Assembly (NCBI RefSeq): GCF_030372065.1 | Contig: NZ_JAUDEA010000009.1 | Span: 20,532 to 84,531, forward strand | Reading direction: 5' to 3' | Source of the DNA: Thermophilibacter provencensis | GTDB taxonomy: Bacteria; Actinomycetota; Coriobacteriia; Coriobacteriales; Atopobiaceae | Length of the DNA: 64,000 nucleotides | In this document: piece after piece, positions 26,279-36,632 of the stretch | How the letters are laid out: each line of letters opens with the position of its first letter | Numbering within the stretch: the stretch's first letter is position 1 | The notes under the pieces: model-generated | Database searches by the model: none | The model's input: the letters and a program-made list of their open reading frames with translations, nothing else | Told to the model about the DNA's origin: nothing | Translations under genes and position numbers: made by a program

Positions 26279-27250
26279 TCAGTCCGTAACGTCCAGCTTG
26301 ACCGCCACGCGCATGAGGGCGCTGCGCGAACGGGGGTTGGCCTCGATCTCGTCGCCGGAGGCAACGAGCGGCTTTCTCGTCCTGACCTCGACTATCGGCA
26401 CGTGACCGCACACGCACACCGGGAGGTCCGGCGGGCAGGTGCACCCCTGCGACATCTCGGAGAAGACGTGCTTGACGATGCGGTCCTCCAGGGAGTGGTA
26501 GGAGATGACGCAGATCCTGCCACCCGGGTTGGCCCAGCGAATCGCCGCCCTGAGTCCCCGATCGAGAACGTCCAGCTCGTGGTTGACCTCGATGCGCAGC
26601 GCCTGGAAGGCCTTGCGAGCCGGGTGGCCGCCGGTTCTTCTCGCCGCCGCGGGAATCGCGGCCTTGATGACCTCCACCAGCTGAAGGGTGGTCTCGACGG
26701 GAGCCTTTGAGCGGGTCTCGACGATGCGGCGGGCAATGCGGTTGGCATAGCGCTCGTCGCCGTATACGCGAAGGATTCGGGCGAGGTCTGCTTCGTTGTA
26801 GGTGTTTACGACCTCAGCTGCGGTTAGGGTGTTGTTACCCGAACTCATTCGCATGTCCAAGGGCGCGTCCTCGTGGTACGAGAAGCCGCGCTCCGGGATG
26901 TCGAGCTGCGGGGACGAGACGCCAAGGTCGAAGAGAAAGCAGTCGACCCCGGGCACCTCCGCCTCAACGAGAAGCTCGTCGAGGTCCCCAAAGTTTCCCC
27001 TGAGAAGCCTGACGCTCGCCTCGGGCACCTCGCGCTCGAGGCGTGCCGCTGCGGCGGTGAGGGCCATGTCGTCCTGGTCGATTCCAAGCGACAGGCCGTC
27101 CGGGGCCACGCGGCGGGCGAGCTCGACGGTGTGCCCCGCACCACCGAGGGTGCAGTCGCACACGATCTCTCCCAGCTGGGGGTCGAGCTCGCGCAGGACC
27201 TCGGCGAGCATCACGGGTACGTGCCGATATTCTGCTGTCAAGACCTCCAC
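26279..27250 (-). CDS. rsmH: 16S rRNA (cytosine1402-N4)-methyltransferase
   Basis: 323 residues from the GTG at 27250. SAM-dependent methyltransferase (MraW) that modifies C1402 in the ribosomal P site. Motifs: HVPVMLAEVLREL, CDCTLGGAGHTVELA, GIDQDDMAL, FDLGVSSPQLD, FSYHEDAPLDMRM, the GNNTLTAAEVVNTY insertion, and C-terminal VISYHSLEDRIVKH with a CxCP segment. It starts 8 bases after mraZ. A TTG nine bases further in (27241), with GGAGG close upstream, is an alternative start. Confidence 0.93.
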   Translation of the reverse strand: MEVLTAEYRHVPVMLAEVLRELDPQLGEIVCDCTLGGAGHTVELARRVAPDGLSLGIDQDDMALTAAAARLEREVPEASVRLLRGNFGDLDELLVEAEVPGVDCFLFDLGVSSPQLDIPERGFSYHEDAPLDMRMSSGNNTLTAAEVVNTYNEADLARILRVYGDERYANRIARRIVETRSKAPVETTLQLVEVIKAAIPAAARRTGGHPARKAFQALRIEVNHELDVLDRGLRAAIRWANPGGRICVISYHSLEDRIVKHVFSEMSQGCTCPPDLPVCVCGHVPIVEVRTRKPLVASGDEIEANPRSRSALMRVAVKLDVTD

Positions 27251-27258
27251 CCCCTTGG

Positions 27259-27720
27259 CTAGTCGCGGTAGAGGAGCGCGTCGAGCTCGTCCTCGAAGCT
27301 CTCCTGCGTCGTGTTCCACAGCTCGGTGTTCCACACCTCGAAGTGGTCCCCGGCGCCCACGACCGTCACGTCGGCGGTAAGGCCGAGCCGCTCGCGGGTT
27401 CCCACCTTGGCGGAGTCGAGCTTTCCGAGGGCAACGCGTCCGGCGGAGTCGATGTCGACCTCAACGGCGCTCGCCCACAGGCGGGACTTGAGCTGAACGT
27501 CCTTACGGCTGCGGGAGTCAAAGCGGTTCTCGCCGTTCTCAATGAAGAGGCCGTCGATGAACTTCTCGAGTCCCTCGGGAGTGAAGCCGTTCACACACTC
27601 CTTGAGCGGGAGAAGGTATATCGTCTTGCTATCGCCGTCGATCAGCTGCTTGCGGAAGACGGCCGGCAGGGTAACGCGCGCCTTGGCATCCACGGACATC
27701 GGATACGAACCGGCGAGCAT
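27259..27720 (-). CDS. mraZ: Transcriptional regulator MraZ
   Basis: 153 residues with the duplicated AbrB-like MraZ fold: first half MLAGSYPMSVDAKARVTLPA, second half DIDSAGRVALGKL. MraZ forms ring-shaped oligomers that bind short direct repeats in front of mraZ and control the division/cell-wall operon. The direct repeats are visible upstream here (27791-27830). First gene of the cluster; ATG preceded by GAGGGGAGGG. Confidence 0.95.
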   Translation of the reverse strand: MLAGSYPMSVDAKARVTLPAVFRKQLIDGDSKTIYLLPLKECVNGFTPEGLEKFIDGLFIENGENRFDSRSRKDVQLKSRLWASAVEVDIDSAGRVALGKLDSAKVGTRERLGLTADVTVVGAGDHFEVWNTELWNTTQESFEDELDALLYRD

Positions 27721-27773
27721 GTCACCCTCCCCTCTAGAGACGAAAACCTCGCCCCCGATTGGAGCGTGCGAAT

Positions 27774-27830
27774 ACTATACGTCATCCGCGACACTTTGCG
27801 ACACAGAAAAACACTTTGCTACACCTTGCG
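27774..27830 (-). promoter_or_regulatory. mraZ promoter with four-repeat MraZ operator
   Basis: On the minus strand four units with exact 10-bp period read AAGGTGT, AAAGTGT, TCTGTGT and AAAGTGT, each followed by a 3-base spacer (27791-27830). They are followed by a TATAGT -10 box (27774-27779). AAAGTG-type boxes with 3-base spacers are the known MraZ target in other Gram-positive lineages. The repeats cover where the -35 box would be, so MraZ binding should repress its own promoter. No other gene's promoter in the window has this arrangement. Confidence 0.82.
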
Positions 27831-27989
27831 GTTGATATGTGGGCGCGGACGGTTTTTTGCAAGCTAGGGACCCTAGATATGGGGCCTCACTGACGAGCCC
27901 ACCACAAGAGGCGCCCCACCTGTTCGCATTTCTCGCAAACGATTTGTGTTGCCGCCGTGAAAGCGCCGCTCAGAACCGGCTGGACGCGC

Positions 27990-28346
27990 GCCGAGAAAAC
28001 CGCGGGGCTGTACCAGATTCACGCTGACACGCCGAGAAAAGCGAGGCCCTGTACCAGCCGCGGCGACGCATGCCGAGAGAGCCGCGGGTCTGTACCAGCC
28101 AAGGCTGACAGACGCCGAGAAAAGCGAGGCACTGTACCAGCCATGCCGAGAGAATCAGCACTCTGTACCAAGCCAACCAACACCCCCGATCCGCCCTCGG
28201 TACAGAGGCAGGCTTTTCTCGGCAAGAACAGCGAAAACTGGTACAGAGGCAGGATTCTCTCGGCGGAGATTTGGGGGCCGGTACAGAGGAGCGCTTTTCT
28301 CGGCGGCGAGACGTGAAGACCTGTACAGAGGCGAGATTCTTTCGGC
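27990..28346. repeat. Nine-copy 26-bp repeat array, five direct plus four inverted
   Basis: Units of exactly 26 bp begin at 27990, 28031, 28072, 28114 and 28145 (plus orientation, GCCGAGA...CTGTACCA) and at 28198, 28239, 28279 and 28321 (inverted, GGTACAG...TTCTCGGC or close variants). Spacing is 40-42 bp except for one 31-bp step. Spacers are 14-16 bp (one is 5 bp) and unrelated. A 27-bp centre separates the two half-arrays. The middle 10 bases of the unit vary. Neither strand carries a recognisable gene. The flanks (27831-27989, 28347-28411) hold only a short palindrome, CTAGGGACCCTAG (27864-27876). Confidence 0.85.
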
Positions 28347-28411
28347 GAGAAGGGAGCAAGACAGCGCAGGGGACCGTCTCCTCCCGGCGCCCCCCAGGGG
28401 ACCTCGATCGC

Positions 28412-28516
28412 GCGCGCCCGGGAGTAGGGAACCGCCCCGCCCCTCTCGTCTGCGATTTCTGCGCAGCAGTGAGCAAGACGGGAGGGGCGGGGCGCTCCCC
28501 CTACTCCCGGGCGCGG
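28412..28516. repeat. About 40-bp imperfect inverted repeat overlapping the xerD stop
   Basis: The left arm (28412-28451) and right arm (28476-28516) match at all but a few positions; both contain CGCGCCCGGGAGTAGGG and CCGCCCC-type blocks. The right arm includes the last codons and the TAG of xerD, so the left arm is an inverted copy of the gene's 3' end. In RNA it would form a very stable hairpin at the xerD message end. There is no U tract. Confidence 0.7.
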
Positions 28517-29397
28517 GGGTGGGCAGCGAGGTACACGCGCCGTATGTGAGAGCGGTCGACGTGGGTGTAGAGCTGGGTCGTTGTGATGTTGGCGTGGCCG
28601 AGAAGCTCCTGCACCACGCGCAGGTCCGCCCCGCCCTCCAGCAGGTGCGTCGCGAAGCTGTGTCGCAAGGTGTGGGGGTGCAAGCCCTTGAGGCCCGCCA
28701 CGCGCCCGTACTTCTCGACGGTGGCGTGCACGGACTGGCGCGATATGCGCCCGCCGCGCACGTTGAGGAACACGGCGTCCGTGGGCCTGCGTCCCACGAG
28801 CGCGCCGCGGCCACGGTCGAGATAGTCCTCCAGGGCAGCGGCGGCCGCACCGAGCACCGGCACCACGCGCTCCTTCTCGCCCTTGCCAAAGACGCGCAGC
28901 AGGCCGTCCTCGAGCTGGATGGCGCGCTGGTCGAGGCCGCAGAGCTCGCTCACGCGCAGGCCGCAGCCGTAGAGGACCTCGAGCATCGCGTGGTCGCGCA
29001 GGCCCGCGGGCGTTGAGGGGAACGGCTGGTCGAGCAGGCGCTCGGCGTCGTCAACCGAAATCACGTCCGGGAGGTGCGACGGCTTTGCGGGAAGCGGGAG
29101 GTCTGAGGTGGGAAAGGCGGAGCAGATCTCGTCGGTCACCATGAAGCGGTGAAAGCCCTTGATCGCGGAGACCGCGTGCTCCACGGAGGCGGGGGCCAGG
29201 CCCACCTCGACGAGCGCCCCGATATGGGCCTCAACGAGCTCACGCGTCACGTCCTCGGGATCGCTCACGCCGCGCTCGACGAGCCAGGCCACGTAGCGGG
29301 CGAGATCGCGGCCATAGGACGCGATGGTGTTCTCCGAGCTGCCCCGCTCGACGGCGAGGTAGTTCAGGTACTCCCCTCTCGCGCGCTCGAGGTTCAC
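28501..29397 (-). CDS. xerD: Site-specific tyrosine recombinase XerD
   Basis: 298 residues, the normal XerC/D length. It resolves chromosome dimers at dif with its partner. N-terminal SAM-like core-binding domain (1-85), then the catalytic domain with Arg148 (GLRVSEL), Lys172 (FGKGEKER), HxxR at His242/Arg245 (HTLRHSFATHLL), His268 (LGHANITTTQLY) and the nucleophile Tyr277. XerD is favoured over XerC or an integron integrase by overall similarity and by the pyrG neighbour. It starts 19 bases after pyrG. Confidence 0.88.
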   Translation of the reverse strand: MNLERARGEYLNYLAVERGSSENTIASYGRDLARYVAWLVERGVSDPEDVTRELVEAHIGALVEVGLAPASVEHAVSAIKGFHRFMVTDEICSAFPTSDLPLPAKPSHLPDVISVDDAERLLDQPFPSTPAGLRDHAMLEVLYGCGLRVSELCGLDQRAIQLEDGLLRVFGKGEKERVVPVLGAAAAALEDYLDRGRGALVGRRPTDAVFLNVRGGRISRQSVHATVEKYGRVAGLKGLHPHTLRHSFATHLLEGGADLRVVQELLGHANITTTQLYTHVDRSHIRRVYLAAHPRARE

Positions 29398-29416
29398 CTC
29401 GGCCCCCCTCCAACCG

Positions 29417-31424
<2,008 letters not shown>

Positions 31425-32066
31425 CTACAGGGCGCGCCAGTAGGCCACCGCTATCTGAGTGCGGTTGCGAAGCCCCAGCTTGGCGAGGATCTGGCTGATG
31501 TGGTTGCGCACCGTGCCCTCCCCCATGTAGGCCGCCGCGGCCACCTCGCGGTTGTCAAGACCCTCCGCCACGAGGCGCACGACCTCTCGCTCGCGCCCCG
31601 TGAGCTGCGGGAACATAGCAACGAGGTCAGGCTCCGACGCGTCTCCCCCACCTGCGGGGGCACCGAGGGAGACGGCTCGCTCCAGGATCTCGCCCTCCAG
31701 GACGCTGCGCCCCGCCATGACCGCGCGCAGGGCCGGAGCAACCCCGCCCACGTCCTGCTTGATGAGATAACCCGCGGCACCAAGCGAGAGCGCGCGCACG
31801 ATGTACTCGTCGTCGGAGAACGTCGTGAGGAAGACCACGCGCGGAGGGTGCGGACACGCGAGAATCCGCTCCGCCGCCGCGAGGCCGTCCGTGCCCGGCA
31901 TCTGGATGTCAAGAAGGACCACGTCGGGCGCGAGCTCGGCCGCCAGGCGCGCGGCTTCGTCGCCGTCGGAGGCGCAACCCACGACCTCGATGTCCGGCTG
32001 CGCTCCGAGCACGATCTCGAGCGACGACGCCACCACTGCGTCGTCGTCGGCTATGACAAGTCGCAT
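31425..32066 (-). CDS. LuxR/NarL-type response regulator
   Basis: 213 residues. Receiver domain 1-120 with acidic pocket DDD (7-9), phospho-acceptor Asp53 (VVLLDIQMPGTDG), Thr in FLTTFSDDEYI and Lys in GYLIKQD. The C-terminal LuxR helix-turn-helix has LTGREREVVRLVAEGLDN and EGTVRNHISQILAKLGLRNR. It overlaps the histidine kinase gene by 16 bases and is its partner. The likely target is the divergent ABC exporter, whose shared intergenic region holds two palindromes. Confidence 0.93.
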   Translation of the reverse strand: MRLVIADDDAVVASSLEIVLGAQPDIEVVGCASDGDEAARLAAELAPDVVLLDIQMPGTDGLAAAERILACPHPPRVVFLTTFSDDEYIVRALSLGAAGYLIKQDVGGVAPALRAVMAGRSVLEGEILERAVSLGAPAGGGDASEPDLVAMFPQLTGREREVVRLVAEGLDNREVAAAAYMGEGTVRNHISQILAKLGLRNRTQIAVAYWRAL

Positions 32067-33172
32067 CTCGGCTCCTCTCGCCTCGGCACGCTGGCAAAGA
32101 CCACCCAGCCCCCGTGCTCCCCGGGACCGGCCCGGAAGGTGCCACCAAGCGCACGGACCCGCTCCTCCATGGAGGCAAGCCCCATGCCCGGGCAGCCCGG
32201 GGCAGGAGGCGGGCCCGCGTCCGCGCCCGGAGTTCCGTCATCGGCCACCCGCAGCCTCCAGATCCCCGGGTGCTCCGCGAACTCCACGCTCACGTGCCGA
32301 GCGTGCGCGTGGCGCAGCGTGTTTGAGAGCGCCTCGCGAGCCACTGCCAGAAGGCAGCTCGCCACCGCCAGCGGCACGTCGGACGCCTCCGTCCGGCAGC
32401 TCACCTCTACGCCAGAGTCCGCGCAGACGGCCTCCGCCGCCGCGCGCAGCTGCACGGAGAGGTCGCAGCCGTCGTCGCGCAGGTCGTGCACGCTCGCGCG
32501 CACCTCGTCGAGGGCCTCGCGCAGCGTGCCAGCCACCGCCGCGAAGTCCCTCTCGCACTCCTGCCCGGCGTGGACCACGCGCTGTGCCTCTGCCTGCACG
32601 ACCGCCCGCGTGAGCAGGTGGCCCACGTTGTCGTGAATCTCGCGCGCGATGCGCGCCCGCTCGGAGAGCGTGGCGAGACGCACCTCGTAGTCCTGCGCGT
32701 CCATGAGGTCGCGGTTGCGCGCCTCGAGGGCCAGCTCGCGCTCGCGCAGGGCGTCTGCCGCGCGGAGGTTCTCCGCGCGCTGCCCCAGCATGCGGCTCGT
32801 GCGCCCGGCAAGCAGCGAGGCCACGAGCACGGCGAGAAGCGCGACGAGGGCCGCGGGTGCCACGAGCTCGCCGCGCCAGGCGGCGGCAAGCGGCAGGAGC
32901 GCGCACGCGGCGGCGAGCCAGCGGGTGCGATGCCCGGCGGCCAGGTCGTAGGCGACCGGCGCCACGAAGGCGCCAGCCACCGGCACCGCGAGCGAAAGCG
33001 CCGCGTAGGCGAGGGTCGGCACGAGCCGCGCGCGACCGCGAAGCAGCTCGGGGGCAAACGCGCAGGCAATCGAGGCGAGCAGCGAGCCCACGACGTCAGC
33101 GCCCGTCCCCGTGAGGGCAAGCGCGCCGGCGCAGCACGCGAGCGCCACAAACTTGTCAGCGATTCTTTCCAT
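32051..33172 (-). CDS. Sensor histidine kinase (HisKA_3 type)
   Basis: 373 residues. About five to six hydrophobic segments in residues 8-123, a coiled coil (~130-170), then the HisKA_3 dimerisation motif SERARIAREIHDNVGHLLT with His180 as phospho-acceptor, and a HATPase domain with REALSNTLRHAHA (N box) and VADDGTPG / GMGLASMEERV (G boxes). No extracellular sensor domain, so it probably senses the membrane or its cognate transporter, as in LiaS/DesK-like kinases. Co-encoded with the downstream regulator and divergent from an ABC exporter. Confidence 0.92.
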   Translation of the reverse strand: MERIADKFVALACCAGALALTGTGADVVGSLLASIACAFAPELLRGRARLVPTLAYAALSLAVPVAGAFVAPVAYDLAAGHRTRWLAAACALLPLAAAWRGELVAPAALVALLAVLVASLLAGRTSRMLGQRAENLRAADALRERELALEARNRDLMDAQDYEVRLATLSERARIAREIHDNVGHLLTRAVVQAEAQRVVHAGQECERDFAAVAGTLREALDEVRASVHDLRDDGCDLSVQLRAAAEAVCADSGVEVSCRTEASDVPLAVASCLLAVAREALSNTLRHAHARHVSVEFAEHPGIWRLRVADDGTPGADAGPPPAPGCPGMGLASMEERVRALGGTFRAGPGEHGGWVVFASVPRREEPRCDLS

Positions 33173-33178
33173 GCGGGG

Positions 33179-33184
33179 ATTCTA
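33179..33184 (-). promoter_or_regulatory. -10 box of the histidine kinase operon
   Basis: TAGAAT on the minus strand ends six bases before the kinase ATG, so a transcript starting at usual distance would begin at or next to the start codon (leaderless). No clear -35 is seen; the 33209-33222 palindrome lies just upstream of where it should be. Confidence 0.5.
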
Positions 33185-33208
33185 GCAGGCGCGGCGCGGG
33201 CGACACCC

Positions 33209-33254
33209 GTGACATCTGTCACGTACCGCCCGTCCTTCTCGTGACATACGTCAC
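33209..33254. promoter_or_regulatory. Twin palindromic operators in kinase/ABC intergenic region
   Basis: GTGACATCTGTCAC (33209-33222) and GTGACATACGTCAC (33241-33254) are 14-bp inverted repeats with GTGAC/GTCAC arms, 32 bp centre to centre (about three helical turns). They sit between the divergent two-component genes and the ABC exporter genes. Size and symmetry suit a LuxR/NarL-type regulator dimer. The site near 33209 abuts the kinase promoter, so autoregulation is likely. Confidence 0.7.
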
Positions 33255-33311
33255 TTCCGGGCGCACGGCCGACGACGCACACTTGAGCCACCGACCGCAT
33301 AAGGAGGAGAC

Positions 33312-34250
33312 ATGACCGACATCGTGCGCGTGGAGGGGCTCGTGAAGCGCTACGGTCAGACGCTGGCGCTCGACCACCTCGACCTCGCCGTGGCACAGGG
33401 GGAGATCTTCGGCCTTCTGGGCCCCAACGGCTGCGGCAAGACCACGGCCATCAACTGCATCCTGCAGCTGCTCACCTACGACCGCGGCTCCATCGAGCTC
33501 TTCGGCGAGCCGATGGCGCCCTCCCGCCACGACCTCAAGCGACGCATCGGCGTGGTCCCGCAGCAGGTGGCCGTGCTCGACGAGCTCACCGTGCGCGAGA
33601 ACGTGGATGCCTTCTGCGCGCTCTACGTTCCCGACCGCCGCGAGCGCCGCCGCCTGGTGGACGAGGCGCTCGACTTCGTGGGCCTGGCCGAGCACGCAAC
33701 CAAGCGCCCGCGCAGGCTCTCGGGCGGCCTGGCGCGCCGGCTCAACATCGCCTGCGGCATCGCGCACCGGCCCGAGCTGCTCTTCCTCGACGAGCCCACC
33801 GTGGCCGTGGACCCGCAGAGCAGAAACGCCATCCTGGACGGCATCTGCCGCCTGCGTGACTCAGGCGCCACCGTGGTCTACACGAGCCACTACATGGAGG
33901 AGGTCGAGCAGATCTGCGGGCGCGTCATGATCATGGACGCAGGGCGCGCCATCGCGCAGGGCACCTGCGACGAGCTCAAGCGCCTCATAGACGCCGGCGA
34001 GAAGATCGTGGCGCAGACGGGGCCCCTCGCACCCGAGACGCTCGCGCGCCTGGAGGCGCTGCCGTGCGTGAGGCGCGCCTCCTACGCCGACGGCGAGCTG
34101 CGCGTGGACTGCGCGCCGGCCGCCCACGCGCTCGTGGACGTGCTCGAGGAGCTGCGCGCGGCCGGCGTGAGCTGCGGGCGCGTCTGGAGCGAGCCTCCCA
34201 CCCTGAACGACGTCTTCCTCGAGCTCTGCGGCCGTGAACTGCGCGACTAG
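33312..34250 (+). CDS. ABC-2 type transporter ATP-binding protein
   Basis: 312 residues. Walker A GPNGCGKT (37-44), Q-loop VVPQQVAV, signature LSGGLARRLNIACG, Walker B LLFLDEPTVAVDP, switch His in VYTSHYMEE. The ~80-residue C-terminal extension is usual for exporters of drugs or lantibiotics. ATG with AAGGAGGAGA upstream. First gene of a three-gene operon divergent from a two-component system, a layout typical of antimicrobial-peptide or envelope-stress efflux modules. Substrate unknown. Confidence 0.92.
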   Translation: MTDIVRVEGLVKRYGQTLALDHLDLAVAQGEIFGLLGPNGCGKTTAINCILQLLTYDRGSIELFGEPMAPSRHDLKRRIGVVPQQVAVLDELTVRENVDAFCALYVPDRRERRRLVDEALDFVGLAEHATKRPRRLSGGLARRLNIACGIAHRPELLFLDEPTVAVDPQSRNAILDGICRLRDSGATVVYTSHYMEEVEQICGRVMIMDAGRAIAQGTCDELKRLIDAGEKIVAQTGPLAPETLARLEALPCVRRASYADGELRVDCAPAAHALVDVLEELRAAGVSCGRVWSEPPTLNDVFLELCGRELRD

Positions 34251-34261
34251 GGGGGTGTGCC

Positions 34262-35446
34262 GTGAAAGACGTGCTCTCGCTTCTGCGCTTTGACCTCACC
34301 CAGGCGCTGCGCAACCGCGGCGTGGTCATCTGGGTGCTGCTGTTCCCGCTGCTTTTGGCCACGGTCTTCGTGTTCATGTTCGACGGCTACGCCTCCGGCG
34401 AGGCGGCGCACGCGGCGCGCGTGGGCGTGGTCTCGGACGGCTCGGCGGCGGCCGACGAGCTCGTCGCCGTGCTGGACGAGCTCGCCTCCGGCGAGGAAGC
34501 GGTCCTCGAGGTCGTGACCTACCCCGACGAGGCGAGCGCCGCCGAGGGGGCGCAGTCCGAGGAGGTCTGCGCCTACGTCGTGGCCTCGGCGGACGCCGCA
34601 CCGCGCATGGAGGTGCCCGCCCGCTCCACCGGGACCGTGGACCAGGCGGTGGTGCAGCTCGTGCTCGAGCGCTACCTGCAGGTCTCCTCGACGCTCGCGA
34701 CCGTGGCCGAGGCCGACCCGGCGGCCCTCCCCTCCGCGGACGCCGCGACCCGCCTTGCCGAGGCGCTTGCCGGCGACGACGTGGAGAGCGTGCGCCTCTC
34801 CGTCCTGCGCACCGAGTCGAGCGAGTTCGCGCGCTACTACTACGCGATGCTCGGCTTCTCGAGCCTCATGGGCGCGCAGGTGGCGCTTTTGCTCGTGGTC
34901 ACCAAGCGCGCGGACGGCTCGCCGGAGGGCGCGCGGCGCCAGCTCGGCGCGGTGGGGCCGGTCCGCCAGCTCGCAAGTGCCCTTCTCGCCGCGTGGGTCG
35001 TGGTCTTTGTCTGCCTTGTGGTGGCGCTCGTCTACATCAGAGTCGTCGCGGACGTCTCCTTTGGCGGCCGAGAGGGGCTGGCCGTTGCCGCCTGCGCCGC
35101 GTGCGCGCTGGTGAGCTGCGCCATCGGAACCTTCATCGGCTCGATCCCGCGGCTCTCCACGTCCGCCAAGGACGTCATCTGCACCATCGCGACGATGGGC
35201 CTCTCGCTCCCGGCGGGGCTCTTCGGCACGCCGTCGCTTCGCCTGGCCGACTGGCTCTCCCTCCACCTGCCGTGGGCGCAGGCGATAAACCCGGCGGTGC
35301 AGGTCGGCGAGGCCTTCTACCGTCTGGCGTTCTACGACTCGCTCGCGCCGTTCGCCCAGTCCGTGGGCACGATCCTGTCCATCTCCGCCGTGCTTTTAGC
35401 CGTGGCGGCGCTCTTCATGAGGAGGCAGCGCTATGCAGCTCTTTAG
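34262..35446 (+). CDS. ABC-2 type permease
   Basis: 394 residues. An N-terminal membrane helix (about 18-40), a large extracytoplasmic domain (~45-190), then five helices between ~195 and 390, the ABC-2 permease layout. GTG start 11 bases after the ATPase. It overlaps the next permease by 14 bases, so the two are probably translated together and form a heterodimer. Substrate not predictable from sequence. Confidence 0.88.
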   Translation: MKDVLSLLRFDLTQALRNRGVVIWVLLFPLLLATVFVFMFDGYASGEAAHAARVGVVSDGSAAADELVAVLDELASGEEAVLEVVTYPDEASAAEGAQSEEVCAYVVASADAAPRMEVPARSTGTVDQAVVQLVLERYLQVSSTLATVAEADPAALPSADAATRLAEALAGDDVESVRLSVLRTESSEFARYYYAMLGFSSLMGAQVALLLVVTKRADGSPEGARRQLGAVGPVRQLASALLAAWVVVFVCLVVALVYIRVVADVSFGGREGLAVAACAACALVSCAIGTFIGSIPRLSTSAKDVICTIATMGLSLPAGLFGTPSLRLADWLSLHLPWAQAINPAVQVGEAFYRLAFYDSLAPFAQSVGTILSISAVLLAVAALFMRRQRYAAL

Positions 35447-36623
35447 GCTTGCTGGGCGCGTGGTCCTGCGGCACCGCGGGCTTCTCGCCCTCTACGTGGT
35501 CATGCTCGGGGCCTTTGGCTGGCTCATGGCCTCCTACGTAGGCACGGACTCGAGCGCCTACGAGGCCGCCCGGCCGACCGTGGCCGTGATTGACCGGGAC
35601 GGCTCCGCGGTGTCCGCGGCGCTGGCCGGCTGCGCCGCCGAGGCGGGCGAGCTCGTGGAGCTGCCCGACACCACCTACGCGCTGCAGGACGCGGCCGCCA
35701 AGGACCTGGCAAACTACGTGCTCGTGATCCCCGCGGGCTACGGGGAGGCCCTCGAGGCGGCGGCCCGCGAGGGCGCCGAGATGCCGGAGCTCGAGTGCGT
35801 GGTGAGCTACAGCGACGCGCGCGGCTCGCTCGCCGACCAGCGCGTGCGCGCCTACGCCCAGCAGTTCTACGCGCTTCTCGCCGGCACGGGGCTCTCCGTG
35901 GATCAGGCCGTGGCCTGCGCGGAGGAGGCGCGGGCGTCGGAGGGGGCCCGTCTTGAGGTGGGCGTCATAGAGTCGGGCGACTCCGGGGCGCTGCCGACGG
36001 ACTACCTCGTCTTCATGCAGTTCTCGACCTACGCCCTCTTTGGCGGGACGGCCATCCTCATCGCATGCGGGCTGCGCTCGCTCGGGCGCGACCAGCCGGT
36101 CACGGCGCGCCTGCTCGCGGCCCCGGTCTCCGACACGGCGCGCGGGACCCAGCTCGCGCTCGCCTGTCTCGGCGTGGGGCTCGCAGTCTGGGCGGCGATG
36201 GGCTTGCTCGGGGCGCTCTGGTGCGCGGAGTCGCTCGCGGGCTCGGACGTGCGGCTGGCGGCGCTCGCGCAGGTGCCGCTCTTGGCCCTAGCCTGCGTGG
36301 GCGCGGCGTACGGCTACTTGCTCTGGGGCCTCGGGGCCACCGGGGACATCGCGCACGCGGCGGGCAACATGGGATCGATGGTGCTCACGTTCCTGGGCGG
36401 GACCTGGGTCCAGCAGGCGAGCATGGGCGCGGCGGTGACGGCCGTGGCGCGCCTCACCCCCATCTGGTGGTCCGTCCATGCCATGGGCGCGGTGTACGCG
36501 TCCGACGGCCTCACCGGAGAGCTCGTGGCGAGCGTGCTCACACAGTCCGCGATCGTGGCGCTCTTCGCCGTGGCGATCGCGGTGGCCGGGACCGCGCTGG
36601 CGCGCGCCCGCGCCCGGTCCTAG
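35433..36623 (+). CDS. ABC-2 type permease (second subunit)
   Basis: 396 residues. Same topology as the previous permease: one helix near 12-32, an extracytoplasmic domain with TVAVIDRDGSAVSAAL, then helices between ~195 and 390. Probably the heterodimeric partner. It ends ten bases before the convergent macrodomain gene; no intrinsic terminator is seen in that gap. Confidence 0.87.
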   Translation: MQLFRLAGRVVLRHRGLLALYVVMLGAFGWLMASYVGTDSSAYEAARPTVAVIDRDGSAVSAALAGCAAEAGELVELPDTTYALQDAAAKDLANYVLVIPAGYGEALEAAAREGAEMPELECVVSYSDARGSLADQRVRAYAQQFYALLAGTGLSVDQAVACAEEARASEGARLEVGVIESGDSGALPTDYLVFMQFSTYALFGGTAILIACGLRSLGRDQPVTARLLAAPVSDTARGTQLALACLGVGLAVWAAMGLLGALWCAESLAGSDVRLAALAQVPLLALACVGAAYGYLLWGLGATGDIAHAAGNMGSMVLTFLGGTWVQQASMGAAVTAVARLTPIWWSVHAMGAVYASDGLTGELVASVLTQSAIVALFAVAIAVAGTALARARARS

Positions 36624-36632
36624 GCGGCGGGC

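Noticed and set aside
27957..28316. 120-residue plus-strand frame through the repeat array
   Set aside because: It simply translates the non-coding repeats, with no ribosome-binding site or similarity.
27990..28346. CRISPR array
   Set aside because: Spacers are only 14-16 bp (one is 5 bp), repeats are degenerate in the middle and half are inverted, and no cas gene is nearby.
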